Origin: Streptomyces subrutilus
Lineage (GTDB): Bacteria; Actinomycetota; Actinomycetes; Streptomycetales; Streptomycetaceae
DNA: 64,000 bases
Assembly (NCBI RefSeq): GCF_008704535.1
Contig: NZ_CP023701.1
Coordinates: 5,994,001-6,058,000, forward strand
Direction of reading: 5' to 3'
Shown here: positions 35,076 through 43,389 of the stretch, piece by piece
Layout: every line of letters starts with the position of its first letter
How positions within the stretch are numbered: position 1 is the first letter of the stretch
Notes under the pieces: model-generated
Told to the model about the DNA's origin: nothing
Database searches by the model: none
What the model saw: only the letters and a program-made list of their open reading frames with translations
Translations under genes and position numbers: made by a program

Positions 35076-35642
35076 GTCCGGTGCCTCGGCGCCGGCCCCC
35101 TTGCGGCGGGCCCGGTAGGCCGCCACGTGCAGCCGGTTGCCGCAGGTCCGGCTGTCGCAGTAGCGCCGGGAGCGGTTGCGGGAGAGGTCCACGAAGGCGC
35201 GCCGGCAGTCCGGGGCCTCGCAGCGGCGCAGCCGCTCCTGCTCCCCGGAGACGACGATGAAGGCCAGGGCCATCCCGCCGTCGGCCGCGAGGTGGTCGCC
35301 CACCGACGCGCCCGGGGCGAAGTAGTGCACGTGCCAGTCGTAGCCGTCGTGGTCGGTCAGCTGCGGCGTGGTGCCGGCCGTGGCCACGAGCTCGTTGATC
35401 AGCACGGACGCCGCGCGCGGGTTCGGCGCGGCGAAGACCTGGGCGAACTTGGCGCGCACGGTCCGCACGCCCGCCAGGTCCCGGGCGCCGAGCTCGCCGA
35501 CGTCGCTGATCGCGTACTCCTGGACGAAGCCGCGCAGCGAGCCCAGGGTGGCGAGGCCGTCGGGCTGGTCGGCCTCGGCCGCGGTGTTCACCAGCGCGAC
35601 GACGACGTCCAGCGCGCGACGGGTGTCGTGGGGGATCTGCAC
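35016..35642 (-). CDS. CGNR zinc-finger (ABATE) regulator
   Basis: A 208-residue protein. The N-terminal about 120 residues match the ABATE stress-response domain (RALDVVVALVNTAA, ELVATAGTTPQLTDHDG). The C-terminal CGNR zinc knuckle is CEAPDCRRAFVDLSRNRSRRYC...CGNR (Cys at about 143, 148, 164, 168). It is a predicted DNA-binding transcription regulator. The last 20 residues (PDSEHEEVVHGGEQQQGADHR-like) overlap the convergent small membrane gene. Confidence 0.87.
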   Translation of the reverse strand: MQIPHDTRRALDVVVALVNTAAEADQPDGLATLGSLRGFVQEYAISDVGELGARDLAGVRTVRAKFAQVFAAPNPRAASVLINELVATAGTTPQLTDHDGYDWHVHYFAPGASVGDHLAADGGMALAFIVVSGEQERLRRCEAPDCRRAFVDLSRNRSRRYCDSRTCGNRLHVAAYRARRKGAGAEAPDSEHEEVVHGGEQQQGADHR

Positions 35643-35859
35643 GGGTCTCCCTGGGGGCCGGGGCCTGCCTGCGACGACGGGGCCGCCGCCGTGTGGTGGC
35701 CGACTCTAGCGGGTCCGCCCCGCGGCCCCGCCCCCCACGCGCACCGGCGCCGCCCCCGCGGGTGGCTTCCGCGGAGACAGCGCCGGTACACACGTATGTG
35801 GTTGTCCGACACGCACCGTCGCCCCGAGTCGGACGGTGTCGTGCGGTGGTAGGCCTGGC

Positions 35860-36273
35860 TCAGCTTTCGGCCAGGATGTGGGAGAGCTCCTTGTCGAGGT
35901 CGAAGTGCCGGTGTTCGGTCCCGGGTGGGACCGCGGCGTCCGTCCGCTTGAGGAACGACTCGAGTGCTCGGGCGGGTGCTTCGAGCAGTGCTTCTCCCTC
36001 CGGTGAGCTCAGGGCGATGCAGACGACGCCCTGACCGTGGCTGCGGGACGGCCAGACGCGGACGTCGCCGGTACCGGTGGGCCGGTGGAGGCCCTCGGCG
36101 AGGAGGTCGCGGGCGAATACCCATTCGACCGTCTCCTCGGCGCCGGTGTGGAAGGTGGCGTGCACGGCGTAGGGGTCGGCCGTGTCATACCGCAGGCCCG
36201 CGGGAACAGGCAGTGAGGACTCGCTCGACACAACGAGGCGCAGGTGCAGCTCGCAGCTGACCGTGGTGTTCAT
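35860..36273 (-). CDS. ssgB: Sporulation cell division protein SsgB
   Basis: A 137-residue SsgA-like protein. In streptomycetes SsgB recruits FtsZ to sporulation septa with SsgA. The full pattern is visible: MNTTVSCELHLRLVV, LPVPAGLRYDTADPYAV, FHTGAEETVEWVFARDLL, GDVRVWPSRSHGQGVV and DKELSHILAES at the C-terminus. Length matches the family. ATG 36273 is the standard start; in-frame upstream sequence is not conserved-looking. A GTTT-N14-GGTGGC motif on the minus strand (36358-36335) weakly resembles a sigma-H type promoter. This gene marks the organism as a sporulating actinomycete. Confidence 0.97.
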   Translation of the reverse strand: MNTTVSCELHLRLVVSSESSLPVPAGLRYDTADPYAVHATFHTGAEETVEWVFARDLLAEGLHRPTGTGDVRVWPSRSHGQGVVCIALSSPEGEALLEAPARALESFLKRTDAAVPPGTEHRHFDLDKELSHILAES

Positions 36274-36450
36274 AAGCGCCAGGGCCTTTCGCTCAGTGTG
36301 CGCTCGGGGATTCGCACGTCGGCGAAATCGACATGCCACCTACGGTGCCGTTGTAAACCCCTCTGACCGTTTTGCGGACCTCTGGGTCCCTCGTACGGCG
36401 GATCCAAACCAGCATTCACGTGTGCTTCCGGCTCCGGTAGATTCGAGCCC

Positions 36451-36897
36451 ATGAATACGGGGAGTGACCGCGGGGCCCACGAGCCCGCAACCGGTGAATC
36501 CAGCAGTGGGGCCGTCGAGGAGACGCCGCACGTGTCCAAGGCGCCGGCCTTCATCAAGGCCCGCCGCAGCCTGCACCTGAGCTGGCAGGTCGGCGTCTTC
36601 GTCGTCGGCCTCGCCGTCATCGGCGCGGGCATCGCCATGCTCGTGCTGCCCGGACCGGGCTGGGTGGCCATCTTCGCGGGCCTGGCGATCTGGGCGACCG
36701 AATTCGCCTGGGCCCACCTCGTCCTGCGCTGGACCAAGCGCAAGGTCACCGAGGCGGCCCAGAAGGCCCTCGATCCCAAGGTGCGCCGCCGCAACATCAT
36801 CCTGACCAGTGCGGGCCTCGTCATCGCGGCCGCGCTGATCGCCTTCTACCTGTGGAAGTACGGGCTCGTCCTGCCCTGGGACATCACCGACCAGTGA
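36451..36897 (+). CDS. PGPGW-motif membrane protein (TIGR02611 type)
   Basis: A 148-residue protein. The conserved PGPGW motif is in LPGPGWVAIFAGLAIWATEF, flanked by helices WQVGVFVVGLAVIGAGIAML and IILTSAGLVIAAALIAFYLW. The N-terminus is polar and Ser/Thr-rich. Such proteins are of unknown function. It is divergent from ssgB and followed by tRNA-Val after 46 nt. Confidence 0.87.
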   Translation: MNTGSDRGAHEPATGESSSGAVEETPHVSKAPAFIKARRSLHLSWQVGVFVVGLAVIGAGIAMLVLPGPGWVAIFAGLAIWATEFAWAHLVLRWTKRKVTEAAQKALDPKVRRRNIILTSAGLVIAAALIAFYLWKYGLVLPWDITDQ

Positions 36898-36943
36898 TGG
36901 TCGGGGAGCACCGCTGACATGCGGTAATGTTTGCGGTGCGTCC

Positions 36944-37015
36944 GGGCGATTAGCTCAGTGGGAGAGCACTTCGTTCACACCGAAGGGGTCACTGGTTCGA
37001 ACCCAGTATCGCCCA
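36944..37015 (+). tRNA. tRNA-Val (CAC)
   Basis: 72 nt. Acceptor GGGCGAT/ATCGCCC, anticodon loop TTCACAC (anticodon CAC). Differs from the copy at 38996 by two bases (D-loop t/c, T-loop a/t). CCA not encoded. Confidence 0.96.
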
Positions 37016-37021
37016 CCCGGA

Positions 37022-37060
37022 CCAGGGGCCCGGAGGCTGTCACAGTCTCCGGGCCCCTGG
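37022..37060 (+). terminator. Terminator after tRNA-Val
   Basis: Arms CCAGGGGCCCGGAG (37022-37035) and CTCCGGGCCCCTGG (37047-37060) with an 11-nt loop that itself pairs (CTGT/ACAG). It ends the tRNA transcript and lies beside the tail of the pseudogene. Confidence 0.8.
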
Positions 37061-37074
37061 CGTTCGCGCCCCCG

Positions 37075-38324
37075 TCACCGCAGCCGGCCGAGCGCCTCCC
37101 GCAGTCGCCGCGCGTCGGCCAGCCTCTTCGTACGTGGCCCCCACCGCCAGCAGCAGCAGGCCCGCCAGGGCCGGCGGCAGCCAGCGCGGCAGGGCGCCCG
37201 CCACCTGCACCACGTACGGGGCCAGCTCGTGCAGCGCCACCGACGCCGGCACCGCCCCGCCCAGCAGCAGCGGTGCCTGAAGCCCGCTCCGGGCACCCGC
37301 CAGGGTCAGCGCCAGCGCCGCCAGGCCCAGCAGCAGCGGGCGCTGCCAGTGCGGGTCGCCCCAGGCCGCCAGCAGGCTCGGCAGCAGCGTCGCCGCCAGA
37401 CCCGGCCCGTACGCGGTCCAGGACGAGGCCTCCGGGTCCCTCCGGCGCCGCAGGAGGCCCACCGCGAGGGCGGGCACCGTCACCGGCAGCGCGTACGCCT
37501 CGGGCGTCGTGACCCCGTCCATCGCCAGCCGCACCCAGGCCGCCGTCGCGAACAGCGCCCCCGCCGCGAGGCCCAGACCCCGCCGGTCCGGGCGCACCGC
37601 CGCCCCCGCGCAGACCACCCCCGCCAGCGACAGGGCCGCGGCCAGGGCCCCGGGCCGGGTGAGCGCCAGCGCCGGCGCCAGGATCCCGGCCGCCCCCGCC
37701 GCGACCTCCGCCGGAATCCGTACGGCCCCCAGCCGCGGCCCGAGCGCGGCCACCGCCGCCGGTACCGCGAGCACCGGCAGGCCCCACCAGGCCACGGCCA
37801 GGTCCGTCAGCGCGGCCGCCGCGACCAGCAGCCCGGCGGCGTACCCGACCGCGCCCACAGCGGCCGCCGCCCGGACCGCGCGCGCCGCGGGCCCGTACGC
37901 CGCTCCGGCGGCGCAACCCGCGCCCAGCAGGCCCCAGACCGCGAAGGCGGCCGTCCGGCCGTCCAGCGCGCCCAGGGACAGGAGCAGGGCCCCTCCCGGC
38001 GCGCACCCGGCCGCCACCGGCCCGACGCCCCGCCCGGCGCCGCCCCCGGAGCTCCGGCCGACGGTGTGCGGGGCCAGGAACCCGGCCGCCGAGCGTCAGC
38101 AGGACGGTCTGCGCGCTCGGCGCCGAACCGTCCCCGGCGGGCCCGGAAGCGCCGGCGCGGCCCGCGGGCGGGCCCCAGGGCGGCGCGCCGGCCCGGGGCG
38201 TCGCGTACAGCAGCCGCAGCAACAGGTCCCGGCGCCCGAGCAGCAGGGCGCGCCGGGCGTCGAGCAGGACCAGCTCGCGGTCGATGAGCGCCAGCTCCTC
38301 GGCCGGCGGTGGGGGCGTGTTCAT
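37075..38324 (-). pseudogene. Frameshifted large membrane protein
   Basis: Coding signal passes through three reading frames. The start (ATG 38324) gives MNTPPPPAEELALIDREL...PSAQTVLLTLGG, where the frame shifts near 38075-38085 (the old frame then becomes Arg/Gly shadow). The middle, ending at about 37130, is hydrophobic: many helices such as ALFATAAWVRLAMDG and LLLGLAALALTLAG. Near 37122-37130 a second shift is needed to reach RLADARRLREALGRLR and the TGA at 37075. Two shifts plus a missing helical segment argue for decay rather than one sequencing error. It lies between two tRNA-Val(CAC) genes. It could be a sequencing artefact if both sites were errors. Confidence 0.6.
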
Positions 38325-38441
38325 GCTCCGGAGTGTGCTGCCGTACGACCGCCGGGAGGTCGGCGGGCGTACTCGGACGCGTCTGAGTACCGTTGCGGCG
38401 AACCGGGGATGCGGGCGCGGTCCACGGGCCAGACTCCTCCC

Positions 38442-38957
38442 ATGGACCTGAACCGCCTGAACCGCCTGAACCGCCTGAACCCGTGGGACCGTTGGAGCCG
38501 CTACCGGTTCCGCAGCGTGTGGGACCTCGACGCGCCGCCCGCCCGCGTCTACGCCGAGCTGGAACAGCCGGGGCAGTACCCGCTGTGGTGGCCGCAGGTG
38601 CGCCGGGTCGAGCCCGTCGACGACCGCACCGGGACCGCGCTCGTCCGCTCGGTCCTCCCGTACGTCCTGCGCGTCACCGCCACCGAGCTGCTGCGCGACC
38701 CCGTCCGGGGCGTCCTGGAGGTGGCCCTGCGCGGTGACCTCGACGGCTGGGCGCGGTGGACCGTACGGGCGCGCGGCGCGGCCGGCGGCGGGCGGACGCG
38801 CGCGCTGTACGAACAGGAGGTCGAGGTGCGGCGGGCCTCGATGCGCCGGCTCGCGCTCCCGGGACGGGCGGTGTTCCGGCTCAACCACGCGCTGATGATG
38901 CGCGCCGGACACCGCGGATTGCAGAGCCGGTTGGGCGGCTCGCCGGAAGCGGTTTGA
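38442..38957 (+). CDS. SRPBCC (polyketide cyclase/START-like) family protein
   Basis: A 171-residue protein with a lipid or hydrophobic ligand cavity fold: WDLDAPPARVYAELEQPGQYPLWWPQVRR, LEVALRGDLDGWARWTV and a C-terminal amphipathic helix (FRLNHALMMRAG). The N-terminus carries three and a half tandem copies of Leu-Asn-Arg from a 9-nt DNA repeat (38449-38480). ATG 38442 is the first in frame of the fold. The 3' end overlaps the -35 of the following tRNA promoter. Confidence 0.83.
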   Translation: MDLNRLNRLNRLNPWDRWSRYRFRSVWDLDAPPARVYAELEQPGQYPLWWPQVRRVEPVDDRTGTALVRSVLPYVLRVTATELLRDPVRGVLEVALRGDLDGWARWTVRARGAAGGGRTRALYEQEVEVRRASMRRLALPGRAVFRLNHALMMRAGHRGLQSRLGGSPEAV

Positions 38958-38982
38958 ACCAGCCCCGGGCCTTCTGTATTGT
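38954..38982 (+). promoter_or_regulatory. Promoter of the second tRNA-Val (CAC)
   Basis: TTGAAC (38954-38959) and TATTGT (38977-38982) are 17 nt apart, a good housekeeping promoter. The -35 overlaps the SRPBCC stop codon (TGA 38955-38957). Confidence 0.75.
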
Positions 38983-38995
38983 TCGGTGCGTTCCC

Positions 38996-39067
38996 GGGCG
39001 ATTAGCTCAGCGGGAGAGCACTTCGTTCACACCGAAGGGGTCACTGGTTCGATCCCAGTATCGCCCA
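38996..39067 (+). tRNA. tRNA-Val (CAC)
   Basis: 72 nt, anticodon loop TTCACAC (CAC). A duplicate of the gene at 36944 with two base changes. It is driven by its own promoter and followed by a terminator. Confidence 0.96.
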
Positions 39068-39074
39068 CCGGGAG

Positions 39075-39104
39075 AGGCCGGTCCGTCAGTCGACGGACCG
39101 GCCT
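39075..39104 (+). terminator. Terminator after second tRNA-Val
   Basis: Arms AGGCCGGTCCGTC (39075-39087) and GACGGACCGGCCT (39092-39104), 13 bp with loop AGTC, ending in TTCC. It lies 8 nt after the tRNA. Confidence 0.85.
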
Positions 39105-39152
39105 TCCGCATGTACGGGCCCCCGCGGAGACCGCTCGGGCGCGGGGCCGCGC

Positions 39153-39878
39153 TCAGGCAGCCGCCGTCAGGTCGGGCCGCAGCGGCCAGTGCGGATCGAC
39201 CGGCTCCGGGGTGCCCTGCCGCGCGAACCAGGCCTGCAGGCCGCGCGCCTGCGCCGCGTGCCACACCTGCTGGAGCGTGTGCAGCTCGGCCGGCGTCAGC
39301 CGCTCCAGCCGCCCCGAGAACCGGCGGCCCACCGCCCGGACGAGCTCCAGCGAGGCCATCGCGTCCGCCGCCGCGTCGTGCGCCGACTCCAGCTCTATCC
39401 CGTAGTGCGCGCACAGGTCCGTCAGCGTGCGGCGGCCCTTGCGGTACCGGTCCAGGTGCTTGTCCAGCACCCGCGGGTCCAGCACCGCCAACGGGCGGTC
39501 GTCCAGGTACCGCGACAGCGACGAGGCCCGGTGCCTGCGCAACTCCCGGTCCAGCAGCGTCAGGTCGAACGGCGCGTTCATCACCACCACCGGCCGGCCC
39601 GCCGCCTGCTGCTCCCCGAGCGCCCGGGCTATCTCCTCCACCACCGGCGCCGGCCAGCGGCCGTTCAGCTGGAGGTGCTCGTCGGTCAGGCCGTGCACCT
39701 CGGTCGCGCCCGGAGGCACCGGGACGCCCGGGTTGACGAGCCACCGGGTGGAACGCACCCGGCCGCCCGCGCACTCCTGCACGACGAGCGCGGCGGACAC
39801 GATCCGGTCCTGCTCGACGTCCACCCCGGTCGTCTCGGTGTCGAATGCGGCCAGCGGGCCCTCGTACCAGCGTGTCAT
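39153..39878 (-). CDS. DEDDh 3'-5' exonuclease (DNA Pol III epsilon-like)
   Basis: A 241-residue exonuclease. Exo I is FDTETTGVD (about residues 11-19), Exo II lies in VVMNAPFDLTLLDREL, and Exo III is HDAAADAMA, giving the DEDDh metal and histidine set. There is no BRCT or helicase domain, so it is a stand-alone nuclease of the DnaQ superfamily. ATG 39878 has GAGGAG upstream. In-frame sequence before it is not family-like. It diverges from the DUF4365 gene. Confidence 0.9.
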   Translation of the reverse strand: MTRWYEGPLAAFDTETTGVDVEQDRIVSAALVVQECAGGRVRSTRWLVNPGVPVPPGATEVHGLTDEHLQLNGRWPAPVVEEIARALGEQQAAGRPVVVMNAPFDLTLLDRELRRHRASSLSRYLDDRPLAVLDPRVLDKHLDRYRKGRRTLTDLCAHYGIELESAHDAAADAMASLELVRAVGRRFSGRLERLTPAELHTLQQVWHAAQARGLQAWFARQGTPEPVDPHWPLRPDLTAAA

Positions 39879-40110
39879 GGCGAACTCCTCGTCCCCGGTC
39901 GGCAGTTGGGGCGCAGCCGGGCGGCGCCGCCTCGGACCGTGTCGTCCTTGCCCGAATCGGTGATACCCGGGCTGTTTGCCCCGTACGCCGTTTGCCGGGG
40001 TCCGTCTGCGGAGACAACTACTCCGGGGCGCCGTGCACATGACCGGCCGTCACCCCCCTCACCACCACCCACCACCCACGGCAGAGCCCGGAAGGCATGG
40101 GGAGCCGGCC

Positions 40111-40713
40111 ATGGCGCTCGCGCAGCCCGAACAGGGCGGGGTACTGGCGGGGCGGATCGATCCGCGCACCGGCACGCCGGCCGGAGCGCGGAACGGACCG
40201 CTGCGCGGCGCCCTCGCCACCACCGCCTGCATGGAGACCCTCCAGGTGGGCTACCTGCACGCCGTCGCGGCCGCGGCCGGCTGCTCGCTGTCCCAGCCCT
40301 TCCCGGACAACGGCATCGACTGGATCGTGAGCCACGGCGCCCCCGAGCACGTCGTGGACGACGAGGTCACCATCAAGGTGCAGTTGAAGGCGACCTACCA
40401 GATACCGCCGAGGCCGGCCGGGCCCGCCTTCTCCTTCACCCTCGACAACGAGCACCTGGTGAAGCTGGCCCGCTCCCCGGTCGCCGTCCACAAGATCCTC
40501 GTCGTGATGCTCGTCCCGCGGGAACGGGCGGACTGGCTCGCCGCCGGGCACGACCGGCTCGACCTGCGGCACTGCTGCTACTGGACCAATCTCGCCGGGC
40601 ACCCCGCGACCGGCCGGCGCCGGACCACGGTGCGGATTCCGACCACGCGGATCTTCGACGACCGGGCGCTGTGCGAGATCATGACCCGGGTCGGGTCGGG
40701 AGGGACACCCTGA
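40111..40713 (+). CDS. DUF4365 protein, restriction-endonuclease-like fold
   Basis: A 200-residue protein of the DUF4365 type. Candidate PD-(D/E)XK-like residues are E43 in METLQVGYLHAVAAAAG, D70 in GIDWIVSH and Q91-x-K93 in IKVQLKAT. Glutamine replaces the usual second acid, as in some family members. This suggests a nuclease or nucleic-acid-binding role, perhaps in defence, but catalysis is unproven. ATG 40111 has GGGGAG upstream. Its stop overlaps the next gene by one base, so the pair is coupled. Confidence 0.75.
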   Translation: MALAQPEQGGVLAGRIDPRTGTPAGARNGPLRGALATTACMETLQVGYLHAVAAAAGCSLSQPFPDNGIDWIVSHGAPEHVVDDEVTIKVQLKATYQIPPRPAGPAFSFTLDNEHLVKLARSPVAVHKILVVMLVPRERADWLAAGHDRLDLRHCCYWTNLAGHPATGRRRTTVRIPTTRIFDDRALCEIMTRVGSGGTP

Positions 40714-41939
40714 TGCACCAGCCCCAGCACCAGCCCCCGCACCAGCACGCGCCGGGCCCCGAAGCGCCGCCGTCCCCCGAGTGCCCCCCGGACGGCCCCG
40801 ACCCGGCGCAGGTCGACCCCCGGGTGCTGGGGGCCCTGCTCGGGCGCCACGGCTGGCTGCGCCGCGGCGGCGCGGTCGGACGGTACGGGCGCTGGTCCCC
40901 GCCCGGACGGCCCGGCACCAGCCTGCTGGTACCCGAGAGCCGGGCCTTCCCGGACTGCGCCGACCTGCTGGAAGAGGCACTGGCCGCACTCGCGCACGGC
41001 GGGCTGCCCTCCGCGCGCGAGGTGCTGCTCGGGCTGAGCGTGCCCGGCGACGAGATCCGCTGGGAGCGGGAGATCCCGCAGGGGCCGTCCGGGCTGCGCG
41101 ACGAGGCCGCCTGGCCGCTACAGGAGCAACTGCGCTCGGCCGCCCGCCGGATGCTGCTGGCCGGGGCCCTCGCCGACCGCGCCCGGGCCGGCTACTACGG
41201 GGCCCGCCACCAGGCGCAGGCCGAACGCAGCCTGGACCGGGTCCTGGTGGGCCCCTCCCCGGACGGTCGCCGGCTCACCGCCCACCTCCCCGTGGACGGG
41301 GGCCGCGGGCCGGTGGTCCGGCTGCACCACGCCCTGCACGCGGCCCGCGAGGCGGTGGACTACCGGTGGGCGACGGGCGGCATGGACGCCTTCGACGCGG
41401 CGGTCGCGGCCGGGGTCAGCCGCGAGCTGGCCGAGGCGCTGATCGCCCTGGTGCGGGGGTCGGAGGGGGCGCGCGTCACCCTGGCGTGGGCGCCCGCCGC
41501 CGGGGTCCCGGCGGGCTGCGCGGCCCGGCCCGAACCGGTGGAGTTCTCGCCCGGCGACCTCGCGGTGCTCCGGGAGGCCGCCGCCCGCTACACCCGGGCC
41601 GAGCCCGCCGTCGCCGTCCGGCTCGCGGGGGCCGTGGTGCGGATGCGGCGCAAGGGCTCCGGGGGAGGGGGCACCGTCCGGCTGCGGGTGCTGGCCGGCG
41701 CGGAGGTGCCGTACGTCAGGGCCGCGCTCGACGAGGAGGCGTACCGCATCGCGGGCCACGCGCACCTGGTGGGACTGCCGGTGCGCATCAGCGGCCGCCT
41801 CCAGCGCCGGGGCGGCTTCCGCAGGCTCACGGGCGCGGCGGACGTGGCCCCGGTGCCGATGGACGAGGTCGAGCGGGACCGGCTGATGAAGTCGTTGGAC
41901 GCGGCGTTCGACCCGGAGGACGCGCTGCCGTCCGACTAG
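40713..41939 (+). CDS. Unrecognised partner of the DUF4365 protein
   Basis: A 408-residue protein with no recognised domain. The N-terminus is His/Pro/Gln-rich (MHQPQHQPPHQHAPGPEAPP), followed by a mainly alpha/beta body. RWEREIPQGPSGLRDEAAW, YYGARHQAQAERSL and DEEAYRIAGHAHLVGLPVRI are notable segments. It starts on the ATG of TGATG at the DUF4365 stop with GGGAGGG upstream. The TAG stop at 41937-41939 is the first codon region of the inserted MITE-like element. Whether it is a regulator, adaptor or enzyme is unknown. Confidence 0.55.
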   Translation: MHQPQHQPPHQHAPGPEAPPSPECPPDGPDPAQVDPRVLGALLGRHGWLRRGGAVGRYGRWSPPGRPGTSLLVPESRAFPDCADLLEEALAALAHGGLPSAREVLLGLSVPGDEIRWEREIPQGPSGLRDEAAWPLQEQLRSAARRMLLAGALADRARAGYYGARHQAQAERSLDRVLVGPSPDGRRLTAHLPVDGGRGPVVRLHHALHAAREAVDYRWATGGMDAFDAAVAAGVSRELAEALIALVRGSEGARVTLAWAPAAGVPAGCAARPEPVEFSPGDLAVLREAAARYTRAEPAVAVRLAGAVVRMRRKGSGGGGTVRLRVLAGAEVPYVRAALDEEAYRIAGHAHLVGLPVRISGRLQRRGGFRRLTGAADVAPVPMDEVERDRLMKSLDAAFDPEDALPSD

Positions 41940-42104
41940 GCCGTCTCTTTCGGATCTTGTCGGCCGAGCCCGCGGCGTCTGGTGCCGTGGCTGGGCGTGC
42001 TGCCGGGGCGCTCGCGTACTGGACGTACGTGGTCGCCTCGGCAGTGCGGCCAGGCACGGTGCCAGGCGTCGCGGGCCCGGCACGATCCGAAAGAGACGGC
42101 CTAG
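41936..42104. mobile_element. 169-bp MITE-like element, copy 1
   Basis: Terminal inverted repeats are 21 bp and perfect (start GGCCGTCTCTTTCGGATC after CTA; end GATCCGAAAGAGACGGCC before TAG). The flanking TA can be read as a target duplication, as in TA-targeting transposons. The inside is an imperfect palindrome, so the whole element can fold as one long hairpin. There is no transposase. Reverse-complementing copy 2 gives only three differences over 169 bp. It lies between convergent genes, and its left end supplies the TAG of the gene at 40713. Confidence 0.8.
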
Positions 42105-42122
42105 GCCCCCGGCTGCGCGGTG

Positions 42123-42659
42123 TCAGCGGAAGGCGGTCGCGCGGACCGCTCCGCCGCACAGGGCGAACTCGCCGCCGTCGGACGGGGCGACCTGGAGACG
42201 GGCGCCCGCGACGCCCACGACGAGCGACGGGGCCACGGTCGGGTCGGCGCCGGAGGCGCAGTAGCCGTCCGCCTCGCCGCGGACCGGGGTGAAGGCGAGC
42301 ACCGTGACGGCCTTGCCCCCGGTGGCCAGGTGCACCGCGCGGGCCGCGCCCTGGTGGGTGACGGCCAGCGGCTTGTTGCGGTCCGGCGAGCCCTGGCCCG
42401 CGAGGGCCACCGTCGGGAAGCCGCGCAGTTCGCACGGCGCGCCCTTGTTGACCACCGTGAACCGCACCTGCGCACCGGTGCGCTGCGCCGCCCCGGCCGT
42501 GAGCTGGGCGGCCTTGCAGGCCGCCGCCGGGGCCGCGGGGGCCGCGGCGGCCACCGCGGTGGCCGCCGCCGGGCCGGCCAGCAGCAGGGCCGCCGCCGGG
42601 CCGGCCAGCAGCAGGGCCGTCGCCGTCGCGGCCAGGGCCGCTCTCCTCGTGGACCTCAT
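42123..42659 (-). CDS. Secreted DUF4232-like protein
   Basis: A 178-residue protein. The N-terminus MRSTRRAALAATATALLLAG is a signal peptide, and residues about 17-34 carry an exact duplication of LLLAGPAAA from a 27-bp tandem repeat. The mature part (CKAAQLTAGAAQRTGAQVRF, APCELRGFPTVALAG, VLAFTPVRGEADGYC) has cysteines spaced as in the secreted DUF4232 family, of unknown function. ATG 42659 has GAGGAG upstream. Confidence 0.82.
   Translation of the reverse strand: MRSTRRAALAATATALLLAGPAAALLLAGPAAATAVAAAAPAAPAAACKAAQLTAGAAQRTGAQVRFTVVNKGAPCELRGFPTVALAGQGSPDRNKPLAVTHQGAARAVHLATGGKAVTVLAFTPVRGEADGYCASGADPTVAPSLVVGVAGARLQVAPSDGGEFALCGGAVRATAFR
42562..42615 (-). repeat. 27-bp tandem duplication in a signal peptide
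   Basis: Two perfect 27-nt copies (42562-42588 and 42589-42615) encode LLLAGPAAA twice. In frame, so the signal peptide is merely longer. It is a sign of recent slippage. Confidence 0.75.
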
Positions 42660-42725
42660 GGGGGTCTCCTCTCGGTACCGGCAGGGCCCCCTCCACCACC
42701 ATCCCACGGGGCCCGCGCGGCGGCG

Positions 42726-43223
42726 CTACGGACCGGTCGCGGCCCGCGAGAAGGACGCCATGCGCAGGCCCGGCACCGGGGAGAAGTCGGCCCCGCGGAC
42801 GAAGCCGAGGCGCTCGTACAGCCGCAGCGCGGGGGCGTTGGCGGCGCCGGTGGCGACCTCGACGGGGCGGTCCGCGAACACTCCGGCCAGCGCGTGCTCC
42901 AGCAGCAGCGAGGCGACGCCCCGGCGGAACCGGGCCGGATCCACGCACAGCCGGTCCACCCGCACCGGGCCGCCGCGCACCGGGGCGTCCGGCTCCCGTG
43001 CCCAGGCGAGGAAGCCCGCGAGCGCACCCTCCGCGGACACCGCGCCCAGCCAGTGCAGCGGCCGCGCGCGCAGCTCGGCGAGGCTCTCGCGCAGGGCCGG
43101 GATGCCGTCGAAGCCGATCAGCTCCGCCTCCACGCCGTACGCGGCCCGACCGATCCGGTGCACGGCGGCGGCGGTGGCCGCGTCGGCCAGGTCCAGCGGG
43201 CGGACGTGTGCGGGCGGCGGCAT
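42726..43223 (-). CDS. GNAT-family N-acetyltransferase
   Basis: A 165-residue acetyltransferase. RLCVDPARFRRGVASLLLEHAL is the acetyl-CoA loop (weak RxxGxA/G match), and NAPALRLYERLGFVRG is the C-terminal motif. Substrate unknown. ATG 43223 has GGAGGGG upstream at 6 nt. It diverges from thrS. Confidence 0.83.
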   Translation of the reverse strand: MPPPAHVRPLDLADAATAAAVHRIGRAAYGVEAELIGFDGIPALRESLAELRARPLHWLGAVSAEGALAGFLAWAREPDAPVRGGPVRVDRLCVDPARFRRGVASLLLEHALAGVFADRPVEVATGAANAPALRLYERLGFVRGADFSPVPGLRMASFSRAATGP

Positions 43224-43389
43224 GCGGGCCCCTCCGGTGGTCGGCAGCGGCCCCACGCTACCGGTGGGCGGACGGGCGGGCCGCGGCCGGGGCGGGCCCG
43301 CCCGTAACCGTTTACCGGCGCGGCGCTCGGCTCGGTACGATTCACGGGCGCAGTGTTCGCTCGCGCACCCCCTGAGTCAGGAGAGACCG

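Noticed and set aside
36902..36930. Strong promoter for the first tRNA-Val (CAC)
   Set aside because: TAATGT fits a -10, but no good -35 lies at 16-18 nt; only the copy at 38996 has a clear promoter.
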